Shown here piece by piece: positions 47,822-60,532 of a stretch of 64,000 nt of DNA. The stretch is from Solen grandis (taxonomy: Eukaryota > Mollusca > Bivalvia > Adapedonta > Solenidae): positions 31,296,036-31,360,035 of the forward strand of contig CM037789.1 of NCBI GenBank assembly GCA_021229015.1, in the 5' to 3' direction. Under the pieces are notes generated by a model. The model saw only the letters and a list, made by a program, of their open reading frames with translations, was not told where the DNA came from and made no database searches. The position numbers and the translations under genes were made by a program. Each line of letters starts with the position of its first letter. The stretch's first letter is position 1.

Positions 47822-49070
47822 GACATATAACATAATGTATAATCTTAAATATAAACCCTCAGTATCAAAATTATGATACACTCTTGTTTTGATGCAATAA
47901 ATCTTAGTTTACATTATGTATCATAATATAATGTATATAACAGTTTGTACCATAATATAATGTATAAAACATTATGCATATGAAATAATGTATATAACAA
48001 TAAGTATCATTATATAATGTATATAACATAATGTATCATAATATAATGTATATTACATGATGTATCATAATATAATGTATATAACATGATGTATCATAAT
48101 ATAATGTATATAACGTGATGTATCATTATATAATGTATATAACATAATGTATCATAATATAATGTATACTAATGATATATCATAATATAATGTATATAAC
48201 ATGATGTATCATAATATAATGTATATAACATGATGTATAATAATATAATGTATATAACCTGTTGTATAATAATATAATGTATATAACATGATATATCATT
48301 ATATAATGTATACAGCATTATGTATATAACATAATGTATATAACATATGTATCATAATATAATGTATATAACATGATGTATCATAGTATAATATATATAA
48401 CATGATGTATCATATTATAATGTATATAACATGATGTATCATATTATAATGTATATAACATGATGTATCAAAGTATAATGTATATAACATGATGTATCAT
48501 AATATAATGTATATAACATGATGTATCATAATATAATGTATATAACATGATGTATCATAGTATAATGTATATAACATGATGTATCATAATATAATGTATA
48601 TAACATGATGTATCATATATAATGTATATAACATGATGTATCATAATATAATGTATATAACATGATGTATCATAATACAATGTATATAACATGATATATC
48701 ATAATATAATGTATATAAAATGATGTATCATATTAAAATGTATATAACATGATGTATCATAATACAATGTATAGAACATGATGTATCATAATAAAATGTA
48801 TATAACATGATCTATCATGATATAATGTATATAACATGATGTATCATGATATAATGTATATAACATGATGTATCATGATATAATGTATATAACATGATAT
48901 ATCAATATGTAATGTATATAACATGATGCATCATAATACAATGTATATAACATGATATATCATAATATAATGTACATGTATTACCTGTTGTATAAATATA
49001 ATGTGATGTATTATAATATAATGTAAATAACATGATGTATAAAACATAATGTATCATATTTTATATAACA
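47822..49070. repeat. Minisatellite, 29-bp unit, about 40 copies
   Basis: Consensus ataatataatgtatataaca plus tgatgtatc. Diverged members also lie at 45955-46165 on the other side of the same intron. Confidence 0.95.
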
Positions 49071-49720
49071 TAATGATCTTGAAACAAAAATGATAACAGG
49101 TCTGGTCTATCAAAGATTGCAATGTCAGCATCAACAGTGGAAGAGCTATAGTGATGGAGGACTGTCACATCAGTGTTCACCATATTACGGAGCATTTATA
49201 AGTTAATACAATGTAGAGAGAATGTACATAACAAAGTAATTCAGAATCCTGGTATGAACAAAGCATGAGCCAGATTTGATCCAAAGTGTTGCTGCCTCTC
49301 ATAACTTTTTTATCGTTATAGTTATGTTGCCATTGCAATGCCGTTTGTTTGAATTGTCATTATTTTGTAATAGTTTAACATTCACTCATATTATATTGTG
49401 TAATGTGCACTAAAATAACGGTGATTATGGAGATATATTTCTATAATAAATATTACATAACTTGTTACTTATTCAAGTGTAGGTGTCCACAAACTTTTTT
49501 GGACATTCCTTGTATATGCTGATTAATAAGTCAATGAAACTTTGTCTTGAATACACAATTTTTGTTTGTTCTAAATTGATATACATGATTGTATTATACC
49601 AGAAAAAAAAATCCACAAGGTCTGACTTTTAATATGAAAAGTTAAGCTATGTGTCCAGTATATCTGACTTATGTTTCTGTAGACTCGACAAAGCATGAAC
49701 ACTGTCAATGAAGCTAAACA
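49071..49720 (-). other. Intron sequence next to the hinge exon
   Basis: Unique AT-rich sequence, nothing recognised. Confidence 0.5.
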
Positions 49721-49727
49721 CACTCAC

Positions 49728-49787
49728 CCAGTTTCCTTTAGCCGTCTGGTCTAGGGGGATGTTTGGAGACGGGGTCGTAGTTGTCGT
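49728..49787 (-). CDS. COL18A1-like: Multiplexin Thr/Pro hinge exon before endostatin
   Basis: Twenty codons, TTTTTPSPNIPLDQTAKGNW, lie between atactttcag and TGG|gtgagt, phase 0 at both ends. It joins directly in frame to LHLIALN of the endostatin exon. A flexible, protease-sensitive hinge precedes endostatin in the family, and the Thr run suggests O-glycosylation. Confidence 0.85.
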
Positions 49788-50179
49788 CTGAAAGTATACA
49801 CGGACATGTTCTTACCCACAGTGTAACACCAACATATAGACACACACTTACACACCATGTGTTATGTGTTTGTCACAACTTTAAATGCAATGGCACGATT
49901 CCATCAACAACAACAACTGCAGCACAAGCGTTTCAGCCACACGGAGGCTAAAGTACTTTAATTGCTCACATTTCTTTTATCTAAAAATATTTAAATTACA
50001 TAATGTTTTTTCTTAAAAGTAATAGCACTAAGAGTTTGAACAGTTAATTAAGCCAATGTATAAAATGTTGTATACCCTGATTTAACCACTCTAAAAACGA
50101 TTTTATAAAGCCCATGGATTAAATTACAGTAAGGATTGTCATGTAAGTAAATCGCTGTTTGGATAGTTACATTTCTATG

Positions 50180-52048
50180 ATGGAAAGGCTGCTAAAAGTC
50201 TGTGGTTTAAACAATGTAAAGACTGTCGTTTACACATGATAACATCAATGTACCAAAGATTAAACCAATGTTAAGGCTGTCATATACATATGATAACATC
50301 AATGTATCCAAGATTAAACCAATGTAAGACTGTCATATACTCATGATAACATCAATGTACACAAGAGTTACACAATGTTAAGGCTGTCATATACACATGA
50401 TAACATCAATGTACCCAAGATTTAACCAATGTAAAGGTTGTCATATACACATGATAACATCAATGTACCCAAGATTTAACCAATGGTAAGGCTGTCATAT
50501 ACCCATCATAACATCAATGTACCCAAGATTTAACCAATGTAAAGGCTGTCATATACCCATGATAACATAAATGTACCCAAGATTTAACCAATGTAAAGAC
50601 TGTCATATACACATGATAACATCAATGTACCCAAGATTTAACCAATGTTAAGGCTGTCATATACCCATGATAACATCAATGTACCCAAGATTTAACCAAT
50701 GTAAAGACTGTCATATACACATGATAACATCAATGTACCCAAGATTTAACCAATGTAAAGACTGTTATATACACATGATAACATCAATGTACCCAAGATT
50801 TAACCAATGTAAAGGCTGTTATATACACATGATAACATCAATGTACCAAGATTTAACCAATGTAAAGACTGTCATATACCATGATAACATCAATGTACCC
50901 AAGATTTAACCAATGTAAGGCTGTCATATACCATGATAACATCAATGTACCCAAGATTTAACCAATGTAAAGACTGTATTCCATGTACATCAATGTACCA
51001 AGATTTAACCAATGTAGGTGATAACCAATGATTACATCAATGTACCAAGATTAACTAATTAAGGCTGTCATATACCATGATAACATCAATGTACCCAAGA
51101 TTTAACCAATGTTAAGACTGTTATATACACATGATAACATCATATGTACCAAGATTTAACCAATGTTAAGGTGTATTACCAGATACATAATGTACCAGAT
51201 TTAACAATATAAAGTATTACCTATACATCAATGTACCCAAGATTTAACTAATGTAAAGGCTGTCATATACCCATGATAACATCAATGTACCCATGATTTA
51301 ACCAATGTAAAGACTGTCATATACACATGGTAACATCTATGTACCGAAAGATTTAACCAAGTAAAGGCTGTTATATACCATAATAACATAAATGTACCCA
51401 AGATTTAACCAATGTAAAGACTTTCTTTACCCATGGTAACATCAATGTACCCAAAATTTAACCAATGTAAAGGCTGTCATATACACATGGTAACATCAAT
51501 GTACCCAAGATTTAACCATTGTAAAGGCTGTCATATACACATGATAACATCAATGTACCCAAGATTTAACCAATGTTACGGTTGTCATATAAACATTATA
51601 ACATCAATGTACCCAAGATTTAACCAATGTCAAGACTGTCATATACCCATGATATCATCAATGTACCCAAAATTTAACCATTGTAAAGGCTGTCATATAC
51701 ACATGATAACATCAATGTACCCAAGATTTAACCAATGTTAAGGCTGTCATATACTCATGATAACATCAATGTACACAAGATTTAACCAATGTAAAGGCTG
51801 TCATACACACATGATAACATCAATGTACCCAAGATTTAACCAATGTAAAGGCTGTCATATACCCATGATAACATCAATGTACCCAAGATTTAACCAATGT
51901 AAAGACTGTTATATACCCATGATAACATCAATGTACCCAAGATTTAACCAATGTAAAGGCTGTCTTATACACATGATAACATCAATGTACCCAAGATTTA
52001 ACCAATTGTAAAGGCTGTCATATGCCCATGATAACATCAATGTATATA
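50180..52048. repeat. Minisatellite, 54-bp unit, about 34 copies
   Basis: Consensus tgataacatcaatgtaccca, agatttaaccaatgtaaagg, ctgtcatatacaca. Because 54 is divisible by three, it creates long open frames (MITSMYPRFNQCKGCHIH repeats) that have no other support as protein. Between 50980 and 51240 the units are truncated and ragged. Confidence 0.96.
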
Positions 52049-52859
52049 CAGGGCTCAAAATTAATATTTTTTCCAACTCGCAAAAAAATGCGAATGGTTT
52101 AAAACATAACTGGCAAAAAAATGCAAGTGTTAATTTTGAGCCCGGACTCTGTTTTGTGTTTCTCAACCAACTCCTTCTCCCATTTCTTCACTGTCTTTAT
52201 CGCCAGTGCGTTAGATCTATGTGCTTTCTTCGGTTTGTCGATTTAAGATTCTGTGCAAAGTTCATTGACATCACAAGATGTAATAAAAAAAAATCAATAT
52301 CTTTCATTTTGACATTGTTCCATTGATGATCGAAATCAGCATCAAACGCGTATCCATTGGAAACCGTGACTAGTGTAAAAAAAGGCTTACATGGTCATTA
52401 CGAGGGTATGGATAACTTTTTTTATTGAAAATTTAATTAATATTGTAATTTTAAACTTAAATAATTAAAATCATAATTAGATAATAAAGCGGTATCAAAT
52501 ATCAATATTCATTAGGGGAAATATTAATTGGAAACAGCAGATGTTTTATATATATATATATATATATATGTTCGTGTTTTGTGTAACGTAATCAACAGAC
52601 CGTATACGCGTTTGATACTAGTCATACAACACCTTACTGGTGTAGTTTTTGCTTTTGATTTTAAAAACAAGCGAGGATTGTTTAGTTTTGATGATGTTAT
52701 TGATTATGTTATTGAAATTATCTCATTAAGACATGTTTAAGAAAATGTTTAAGCCAAAATTTTCACTCGCCAAAAAATGCTAGTGGTTTAAAACATAACT
52801 CGCAAACTTCATTTTCTACTCGCATTTAGCCGAAATGCGAGTGTTAATTTTGAGCCCTG
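52049..52859. mobile_element. hAT-like element, CAGGGCTC...GAGCCCTG
   Basis: Starts cagggctcaaaattaatatt and ends gtgttaattttgagccctg, about 15-bp inverted termini. An extra copy of the right-end motif lies at 52122-52143. It sits at the edge of the 54-bp array, and satellite-like words (accaatg, acccatgat) resume after it. No transposase. Confidence 0.75.
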
Positions 52860-53114
52860 ATTATACCTATGAAACCAATGCTAAATACCCATGATTCAAC
52901 ATAACTTTGTATATCATATTCTTGTTAAACCATTTCCATAGCGATACCAACCTGATACACTCTGGTTTTGATGCAATAAATCTAAGTTTGATAATATACA
53001 TTTTTGATAAAAAAATTAAATCTAAACACCATATGTAACCGGTCCTTGCATCATCAATACATGAATATGCCACACCCTCTATCCCTTGCATTCTGACTGA
53101 AGTGAAAATGATAG

Positions 53115-53302
53115 TTAAGGTAATCCATCCATCATTAAATTGTGATCATGGTCCATCAAGAGTCTGTGTGAATTTTATAGTAAATGCAAACCTTTACAGA
53201 CTTCAAGCAAAAAAGCCTATAATTCCAAGTCAATGGATGCTTGCATATGCACTGCATTTGAAGGACCATGATTACAATTTACTAATAGATGGATTACCTT
53301 AA
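53115..53302. mobile_element. TTAA-flanked MITE, 188 bp
   Basis: TTAA at 53115-53118 and 53299-53302. Termini ggtaatccatccatcattaa and its inverted partner pair over about 38 bases. The 66-codon frame inside is incidental. Confidence 0.85.
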
Positions 53303-54525
53303 ATCATCAATTAACTTCCACTACGTCAAACAGTGTCTATCTGACAAATCACGTGTTTATTTTGTATATATGCAGTTTTTTTAGACGATGTACTTTGTAC
53401 AAGTCTTTGATAATGTGTGTTCTGTTCTGTTCTATCTACTATATTTTTAGCTCATGCAAAAACTAGACACCTTAACAAAACATGAAAACACTTCATTAAT
53501 TTCTATACTTATGTCAGGATACGGTGATATCTTCTATGAATTTTACTATAAATATGTAAAACAAGCATCTATACAACTAGTAGTAAACTTAGTAAATACC
53601 AAACTCTATATTAATAAAGGCAAATCTCTGTAAATCTTCACTATCAAAATGTATAATATCAGATTTTTCATAATCTACAAGTCAAAGACAAAGGCTTCAT
53701 GTTAATAATGGGAAAATCTACTTTGTATCTACTCTGATCATTTCAAACAAATTATTAATAATAGCATTTGTAGGTAAAAGTGAAAGCATTTAGGCATACC
53801 GAAGCAAATGGTGCAAATCTGTCCATTTATCCAATGACAGTTGAACATAGGTATCACACATGGACAAACTTGCACATGCAAACATACGCACACAAATGCA
53901 CATAAAAATCCACTATCATACATACACGCTCACATTTCTCACCACTTATACTAACAGCAAATTATTTCATATTCATACTTACATACTTCATGAAGAAACA
54001 GATTTTTACTTATATGAATCTCTCTCCTAAGTTCCTGGATTGGAACAGTACTTTGTGCCGGGGAAATATGAGGAAAAGTCTCATCAAAACGGGGATCAAA
54101 CTTACAACCTTCAGATACCAGCATATGTGACTAATGACTACTACCACAAGACTACAGTACCATTTATGTTTTCAATTTTCTTAGCATTTCCAGATTAAAG
54201 ACTAGGAGAGTGGTGATGAGGCACAATTCTTTTTCCAAAGCAGGATGGGATACGGGACTTGGGACTAAGAATTTTTAAGAATACTTTTAGCAAATGCCTA
54301 TAAATTTTTTCATGTTTTTTTTAAGCTTAAGACCAACAATGAATTTTCCTATTACAAGTTTAACTCTTTCAACAAAGAGAGATGAATGTGGCTCTATTAT
54401 AAATTAAATAGTACACAAGTGTACACAGTACCAAGTTATCCCCTTCTCATATCCACACTGACTTGTTACAACTTTTCAGGAATACTAGATACTAACAGTA
54501 GTTACTGTTCATAAATGTCAGAGAC
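53303..54525. other. Non-coding
   Basis: AT-rich, no recognised exon or repeat. Confidence 0.5.
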
Positions 54526-55035
54526 TTAAAACTGTACATAAAAACTGGAAAATTAAAACTGTACATGAATACTGGTGACTTAAAATTGTACATGAATACT
54601 GGTGACTTACAACTGTACAAGAATACTGGTGACTTACAACTGTGTATGAATTCTGGTGACTTACAACTGTACATGAATACTGGTGACTTACAACTGTACA
54701 TGGATACTGGTGACTTACAAATGTACATGAATACTGGTGACTTACAACTGTACATGGATACTGGTGACTTAAAATTGTATATGAATACTGGTGACTTACA
54801 ACTGTACATAAATACTGGTGACTTACAACTGTACATGAATACTGGTGACTTACAACTGTTCAAGAAAGATGGAGACTTGTAAATGTTTCTTACTATTTGA
54901 GACGTACAACTGTACATGAATACTGGATTCTACATAGGCCCCATATGGGCTACCCATATGGGACCCATGTCGAAAGTGCAACCTGTTTTGGCCTGGGTCC
55001 CAAATACTGGTGACTTACAACTGTCAAGAAAGATG
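54526..55035. repeat. Minisatellite, 27-bp unit, about 14 copies
   Basis: Consensus acttacaactgtacatgaat plus actggtg. One stray unit lies at 55005-55030, beyond an insertion of ccatatgggacccatg palindromic sequence (54940-54980). Open on both strands (NTGDLQLYM / CKSPVFMYS) because 27 is divisible by three. Confidence 0.95.
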
Positions 55036-55958
55036 GAGACTTGTACATTAAGAGTCCCATATTTGCACCCCATTTGCATGTAAAATGGCTCCATACCACT
55101 GCACTGTCTGAATGAGCAGTCAAATGTGGAAAACTGGTACCAATAGCCTCTGAAAATTTGTCGCATCAAAATAATATTACTGAAAATCAGAAAATAGGTC
55201 CCTCAAATACAACATACAGTTTTTCTTCTTCTTAATTTAATAAATACTTCAATTTAATCACATGTTGAGAAAATACAAATTGAAAAGTCATAATTCATTC
55301 AAATACAATTTGAATAAGAATGGATATTTTTCATTTTCAAAGTGCTATTTAAAGTTTGAAAGTGATGTTTGATTTCCTAACCATAAGACAATTTCTTATA
55401 CAACAAAAACAAACACTTAAAGATTGCATATCTTTAACACTGCATATAAACTCAATAACTTATTATACATAACAAGACTAGACTAATAAATGCATCACAA
55501 TCACACACATAACAACTATTGTCTCCTCTTAAGTTCTTAACCTTAAAGTACTTGAAATATGAAGTGACATTGAAATTTAAAATAAAAAGACTAACTGTAA
55601 TGATGGATTACTTCAGCAGTACTGTTTTAAAATACTTAAATCAACCATATCAAAATGGGTGGTGAAAATATAATTATACAGACTAAGCAAACTATCTTGT
55701 TCAGCCAAGTGATACATGGATATGTGAAAATATAATTTATATAAAACATATAGATTGTTGGCATAGCATGCTTACCAATGTGAAAAAATAATCTGGATTT
55801 ATCTTATCAACAATTCTCACGCACAAACTAATAGTCCAATCTCCACAAAATGGTTAGTTACAGAACAGATTCCTTTAAAGCTTATTAAAAGAAAAAAATA
55901 GTATACTATACTAAATTCAAAGTTTGACGTGTCTGAAAAATAATGGACTGATATTCAA
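55036..55958. other. Non-coding, possible downstream region of the unidentified - strand gene
   Basis: A stretch at 55095-55155 on the - strand follows an attttcag acceptor and is open for a short distance, but I could not tie it to anything. The rest is AT-rich. Confidence 0.4.
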
Positions 55959-56140
55959 CTATTCAAAACTATATTCTAAACTAATCACTATGAATCTGTC
56001 CCTCCACTTATTGAGAGTGTCTCCTGTTGGAATTCCTACATTGAAGACTTGGCTGACATTTTTGCACTGTTTTCTTCCCCCTTCCCTATCCAGTACCACC
56101 TGCCAGACATTTATAGACCTCTTACTCAGCGTCTTCAGTG
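55959..56140 (-). CDS. Unidentified protein, last visible exon
   Basis: After acceptor gaaccacag the frame fixed by the preceding exon stays open for 59 codons to TAG at 55959. It contains LSKRSINVWQVVLDREGGRK, then CKNVSQVFNVGIPTGDTLNK and WRDRFIVISLEYSFE. The mixed charged/aromatic composition is that of a globular protein and unlike the repeats around it. A stronger-looking acceptor ten bases earlier (gtttcag) would give the wrong phase. I do not recognise the family. It may end here or continue by a donor I missed. Confidence 0.5.
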
Positions 56141-56460
56141 CTGTGGTTCTGAAACTTCAAAAGGTATAAAATATATTGTAAGAAAGAAAACCAAACAATT
56201 TTGGGACTGTTAAACTTGGCCTTGAAACTAAAAAATATAACTGATGAGAATCATTTTTTTCATATGTGTTTCACTGAACAATGCATTTTATAAATAAATC
56301 ATAATGTAGGAGATGTGTGTTATCAGCTCAAGCCTCTGGGTTCTATTTAGTCTTAACATATCTTGCTTGTAAATTATATAAAAATTGAATAATTCCAAGG
56401 CATTGACTATGACTTCATTACATTTAAGACTTAGCTAGAGTCTACTGCAGCAAAACTTAC

Positions 56461-56610
56461 TGTAAAATTCATCCTTGATATGCAGTTTGGTAAATGGCAG
56501 CATCCCCTTCAGTCCATGGAAGTTGTAATTTACATCCAGCTCATTTCCATTCAGAAAACTCCTCACAACTTCCCAGAGATTTGAACGAAACAGGTTGACA
56601 GGTATTCTAT
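56461..56610 (-). CDS. Unidentified protein, middle exon
   Basis: 150 bp between acceptor gtaattgtag and donor TACA|gtaagt. It reads RIPVNLFRSNLWEVVRSFLN, then GNELDVNYNFHGLKGMLPFT, then KLHIKDEFY, entering in phase 1 and leaving in phase 1. The incoming codon completes as Asp with the exon at 58512, and the outgoing one as Thr with the exon at 56140. Three exons agreeing in phase, each with good composition, make a real gene likely. Function unknown. Confidence 0.6.
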
Positions 56611-57324
56611 CTACAATTACACAAAGCGTATACATTATGAATCATCCAATTCTATATATCAGAGATGTAAATACCTTAGTGTAGCTTCATGTATATCTGT
56701 AGTATATCTGTAGCAAGTTTAAATAGCAAGGCATACTTTGATCGGAAAACAAGTGATTTATAACAGTGCTTTATGATACAGAAATAAATACATGATAATA
56801 GTATACACAGATTTATTGCAGGATTTGTTATCTTGTAGGAATACCATATGGAATGTATACCAGAAAATTGCCCATTACAGTACGTAACGTTATCATTATT
56901 ATTTAACAATACAGTAAATAATGCAAAAAGTAACAATAAATTTTATCTAACTTTTGATCGAAATTATTGATCCTTTGGTCCTCAAACTAAAATTTATAGC
57001 ACATAAAAGTGAATTCTAGACTTAGACACCTTGAATTTTTAACTACCGGTACATACAATATACGATACACAAGTCGAACTCAACTCGCGAAAATACGTTA
57101 CAAACCAATTCCTTATTCATAATCAGAATGATTTTCAATAAAAAGCAAGACTTAATTATTAGAAAGGCATCTTAATCAAAGTTATACATACGTATTTCAC
57201 GTTTTAAATAGGCTAATAATGTTCGTCTGGCCGTCACTCTGAAGAAAAGCTGAGTAGGTTAACATCGCGCTGTGTTGTTGACCGTTGGTTTGAATATTGC
57301 GGTTAACCGGAAATATAGAGTACG

Positions 57325-57695
57325 CATGTTCAAAACTCTATATATGGGACCCACATGGGTCCCACATAGTTTAACCCATATAGGCATACTCAGATACAGC
57401 CCATGTGGGTCCCAGTATGGGAAAGAAAGCTCTATATATGGGACCCACATGGGTCCCACTAGAAACCCATATAGGCATACTAGATACAGCCCTATGGTCC
57501 CTTATTGGCAAAAAACTCTATATATGGGACCCACATGGGTCCCACATAGTTTAGCCCATATAGGAATACCAAGATACAGCCCATATGAGTCCCATATGGG
57601 TAAAAAACTCTACATATGGGACCCACATGGGTCCCTCATAGATTAGCTCATATAGGCATACCCAGATACAGCCCATATGGGTCCCATATATCCCT
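57325..57695. repeat. Tandem repeat, about 86-bp unit, with GGGACCCA-CA-TGGGTCCC palindromes
   Basis: Four units, each with ctctatatatgggacccaca, tgggtcccacatagttta, cccatataggcatacc and agatacagcccatatgggtc. Related ccatatgggacccatg sequence lies at 54940-54980. Confidence 0.92.
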
Positions 57696-58511
57696 GCTAT
57701 CTAGGTCACCACCTGTCCAGGCCATCTCAAACTTAGTCATGATTGTTTATCCCCCAAACAAATCCTTTCCAGTGTTTACAGATTCAAACTGACTTTCAGA
57801 CTATCCTTTAGCTATACTGGGATAAAACGTAGTCAATGGTTGACCTGGTTTACACGAAAGAAAACATGGTTTCTTTGTGAATCTGATCGAGAGCATTTCA
57901 CTGACCTAGCCTAGCCATGAATGGTAAAAACGGGACATATTTTTCACTGCTTTCAACTGGAAAGGTATATTATGCTTAAAAATTAGGTTGAGAAATTTTC
58001 ATTTCATGTACATGTAATTGGTTTATGTTCTTCAGTTGAAATATTTCTATTTCCTTTAGAGATTTGTTACTCATTAATTGATAAGGACATAAAATATGTA
58101 TCAAAGTTTGAAATGATTCTGGCCAGATTTCTAACATGTAAGTGTATCTAAATCTTCACCAGACTTCTCCTTCTATCAGATAAAATACAAGGTTGAATGA
58201 TTTCAAACAAAGCATATCAATATATTGCTTTGCAAGACTGGAAGCAGGTTTGAAGATTTGATTTGATTATTATAAAAGCAGTCTCAAGCAAAGCATTCAC
58301 AAAAACACATGATACTATTTTTTTTCTTTCTTGAAACTAGAGTTAAAAAGTTCAGCAAAATTTTATATGTGAAATATATCAGAATGTACAGTGTATAGAA
58401 TAAATGCTTTAAGCAAATTGTATTAAAAGAAAAGAATAGAACAGTTGGCTAAAGATAATTGATAGCTTTGTTTTCAAATAAAATAAACATCCATTCACAG
58501 TAACCAACTAC
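57696..58511 (-). other. Intron of the unidentified gene, or spacer
   Basis: AT-rich, no trusted exon. A short + strand frame from ATG at 57917 ending AAG|gtatat was considered and not called. Confidence 0.4.
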
Positions 58512-58605
58512 CTGGTGTATCTTTAAATAAATCATAAATATCAAAATCTTTCCCATTCCAAAATGTGTAATTTCCATTTTCCAATACAAATTGTGTTGAT
58601 CCTTC
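58512..58605 (-). CDS. Unidentified protein, first visible exon
   Basis: 94 bp between acceptor gaagatttag and donor CCAG|gtagtt, entering in phase 0. It reads EGSTQFVLENGNYTFWNGKD and then FDIYDLFKDTP. The trailing G joins AT of the next exon to give Asp (DTP-D-RIP). No signal peptide or known motif is visible, and the 5' end of the gene was not found. In the corrected orientation these exons lie in the multiplexin intron between the exons at 60533 and 49728, on the same strand. Confidence 0.55.
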
Positions 58606-59430
58606 CTAAATCTTCCACTTTCCCTTTTTAAATGAGTAGATCTTTCCCAAGTATTCCTTTTTAAATGTGTAGATCTTTCCTACTACGTCGTGCGATTGAC
58701 TTTGACTTTTCCAATAATTTACATCGATAAAACTGCGACCGTTCTCACTTTTACATTAGAAAAAGACATTATATCGGCAATCAGAACGAAGCTCCGCCCC
58801 TTTGCTTCACCTGGTTATTGATTTTTGCGCAGTTCCCAGTTAACTTTTGTGATGAAAGTGTCGGCCGAGACGGACTTAAAAAAATCATTATGCCTATAAA
58901 GGGTGCCAGCAGTGCATTTTTGGAAAGATTTTGAAATGACATTCGAGGATTTTATGTAATTCCAACATGAAGTGCCGCAATTAAAATGGCTAGATATTGT
59001 TAAAAGCCACACGTTCGTAGACCGTGATGACAAGGTCAAATATCACGCTCAGTTTGACAGTAACTACGCCACGCTGCTTTTGCTGTGTTTTATTAATTCA
59101 AGACACAAAATCACTCTTGCTAAAATACCTCGAGTTTAAGTGCCACCTATTTCGTTTGAAACTACATAGTTGTTTATTTAAACTCATTCATTATTTCCTC
59201 TCAAGATTACACAACATGACATGTACCTGCAGTCAATTCATAATTTCGCGTGTTATAAAACTGCGCACTTGATGCCTCTCGCTAAGGGGGCGTGGTTTAT
59301 ATTCGTCAACCGAAGCGACGTTCTTTTTGACAGGCGAGAAGGTTGAATGGAATATCGGTTTTTTGTTGAAGTGTAAAGTAGAGAAAAGTCAAAGTCAATA
59401 GCACGGCATAGCAAATATTCCATTTTAAAT
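58606..59430. other. Spacer with short thymidine-rich repeats
   Basis: Repeated words 'aaatgtgtagatctttccc' occur at about 58625-58680, 59425-59450 and 59490-59510 and form a loose minisatellite. No gene called. Confidence 0.5.
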
Positions 59431-60124
59431 GTGTAGATCTTTCCCAAATATTCCATTTTAAATGTGTGGCTCTTTTCCAAGCATTCCTTTTTCAATGTGT
59501 AGATATTTCCCAAAGCTTCCCTTTTCAAGGGAATGTAGATCTTACACAAGCTTTTCATGTTCCCATTTAAAATGTGTCAATTTCATATGCTTTTCACTTA
59601 ATAATGTGTAAATATTTCAAATGTTTATATGACTTTGTGTCAAAATACATCACATTAATCCCCTGAGAGTAGAGCAACATCCAAATACGTGTACCATTAT
59701 TCTATCCAATTGATGAGATAATTACAAAAAGTACACCAGGTAGATATTGCAACCATTAATTAACTTTATAAACACATGGAAGCTACCTTACCAGACAGAC
59801 AGGTGATAACTTGAGGTGCCTGAGGAATGTCCCCTTGTACATAAACTACAAGTATATTGGGGACATTTGTCAGGCACTGTTTGACAGCCTAGATCAGACT
59901 GCAAACAACCGTGTCCATTGTAGCCTAATATTTGTGCATTGTGAAGGTACCAATGACAAGCAGTGAGATACTGTCACTATGACAATATTCAAGACAGCTT
60001 CCATGTGGTATATAGAGACAAGCAGAGAACCCGGGAGCTTTTTTCAGTGCTCACTGTTTGGAAAGTGACAGGAATTCATTTTTTTTCATTCCCTGAAGTA
60101 GGGCTGGTTGCCATGGTAATTTAT
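59431..60124 (+). repeat. Direct duplication, copy 1
   Basis: It matches 63307-64000 at a constant offset of 3,876 bases from end to end, so there is no net length difference over 694 bp. A dozen or so substitutions are visible by eye. The true right edge is unknown because the window ends. Confidence 0.92.
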
Positions 60125-60532
60125 TTGTAGTAAAACCAGTGTCAAGGATCACCTGGTCTTTTCAGACAACCTTTTCTATGCCACCTATAAATTACCATAA
60201 TAAGGAATTTTATTTATCTCAGCAGCTGCCCAACAAGCCATGAATCTACATTGTCTAAATGACCACCCAACCCATTTACCAATCAATCAATCAGATTTTG
60301 ACCCATTTTAACTTTTTCACAAATTTCTTTTTTGTCTCAAAGTTTACCCATGACAAGAAATAATTGAGGTTCCTTGTGTTTGCATGAGACAATTTGATTC
60401 CAAAACAATCGCTAAGACTGGTCTCTACAGACACTGAGGTCAAAGGTCAAAGACATGCTTCCTCCCTGGTTCTCACTTTTCCACATACAAGAGTATTACT
60501 ATTAAAATGTGAAACAAGAACATGGCATTTAC
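60125..60532. other. Intron sequence around duplication arm B start
   Basis: Arm B homology to the pre-gap sequence begins at 60382. Nothing coding besides the microexon that follows. Confidence 0.5.

Larger units (their letters stand above)
45947..49727 (-). other. Multiplexin intron filled with AT-rich minisatellites
   Basis: Holds a short diverged run of the 29-bp satellite (45955-46165), the Pro-like ttccacacagg array (46430-46660), unique sequence at 46670-47820 and the main 29-bp array. No exon detected. Confidence 0.6.

Noticed and set aside
50667..52011. Long open frames of MITSMYPRFNQCKGCHIH repeats
   Set aside because: They follow the 54-bp satellite, whose unit is divisible by three. 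There are no start context, splice sites or non-repeat coding sequence.
43690..52048. Regular arrays as possible CRISPR
   Set aside because: Units are contiguous without unique spacers and the genome is eukaryotic.
54492..54917. Open frames on both strands (CKSPVFMYS and NTGDLQLYM)
   Set aside because: Produced by a 27-bp repeat. Openness on both strands at once points to repeat structure, not selection.
55095..55155. Possible further - strand exon after attttcag
   Set aside because: Follows a stop in the preceding exon's frame and runs into repeat sequence. Phase could not be matched.
57917..57965. Possible + strand first exon (MNGKNGTYFSLLSTGK then gtatat)
   Set aside because: Only 16 codons, with no partner exon or promoter evidence found.
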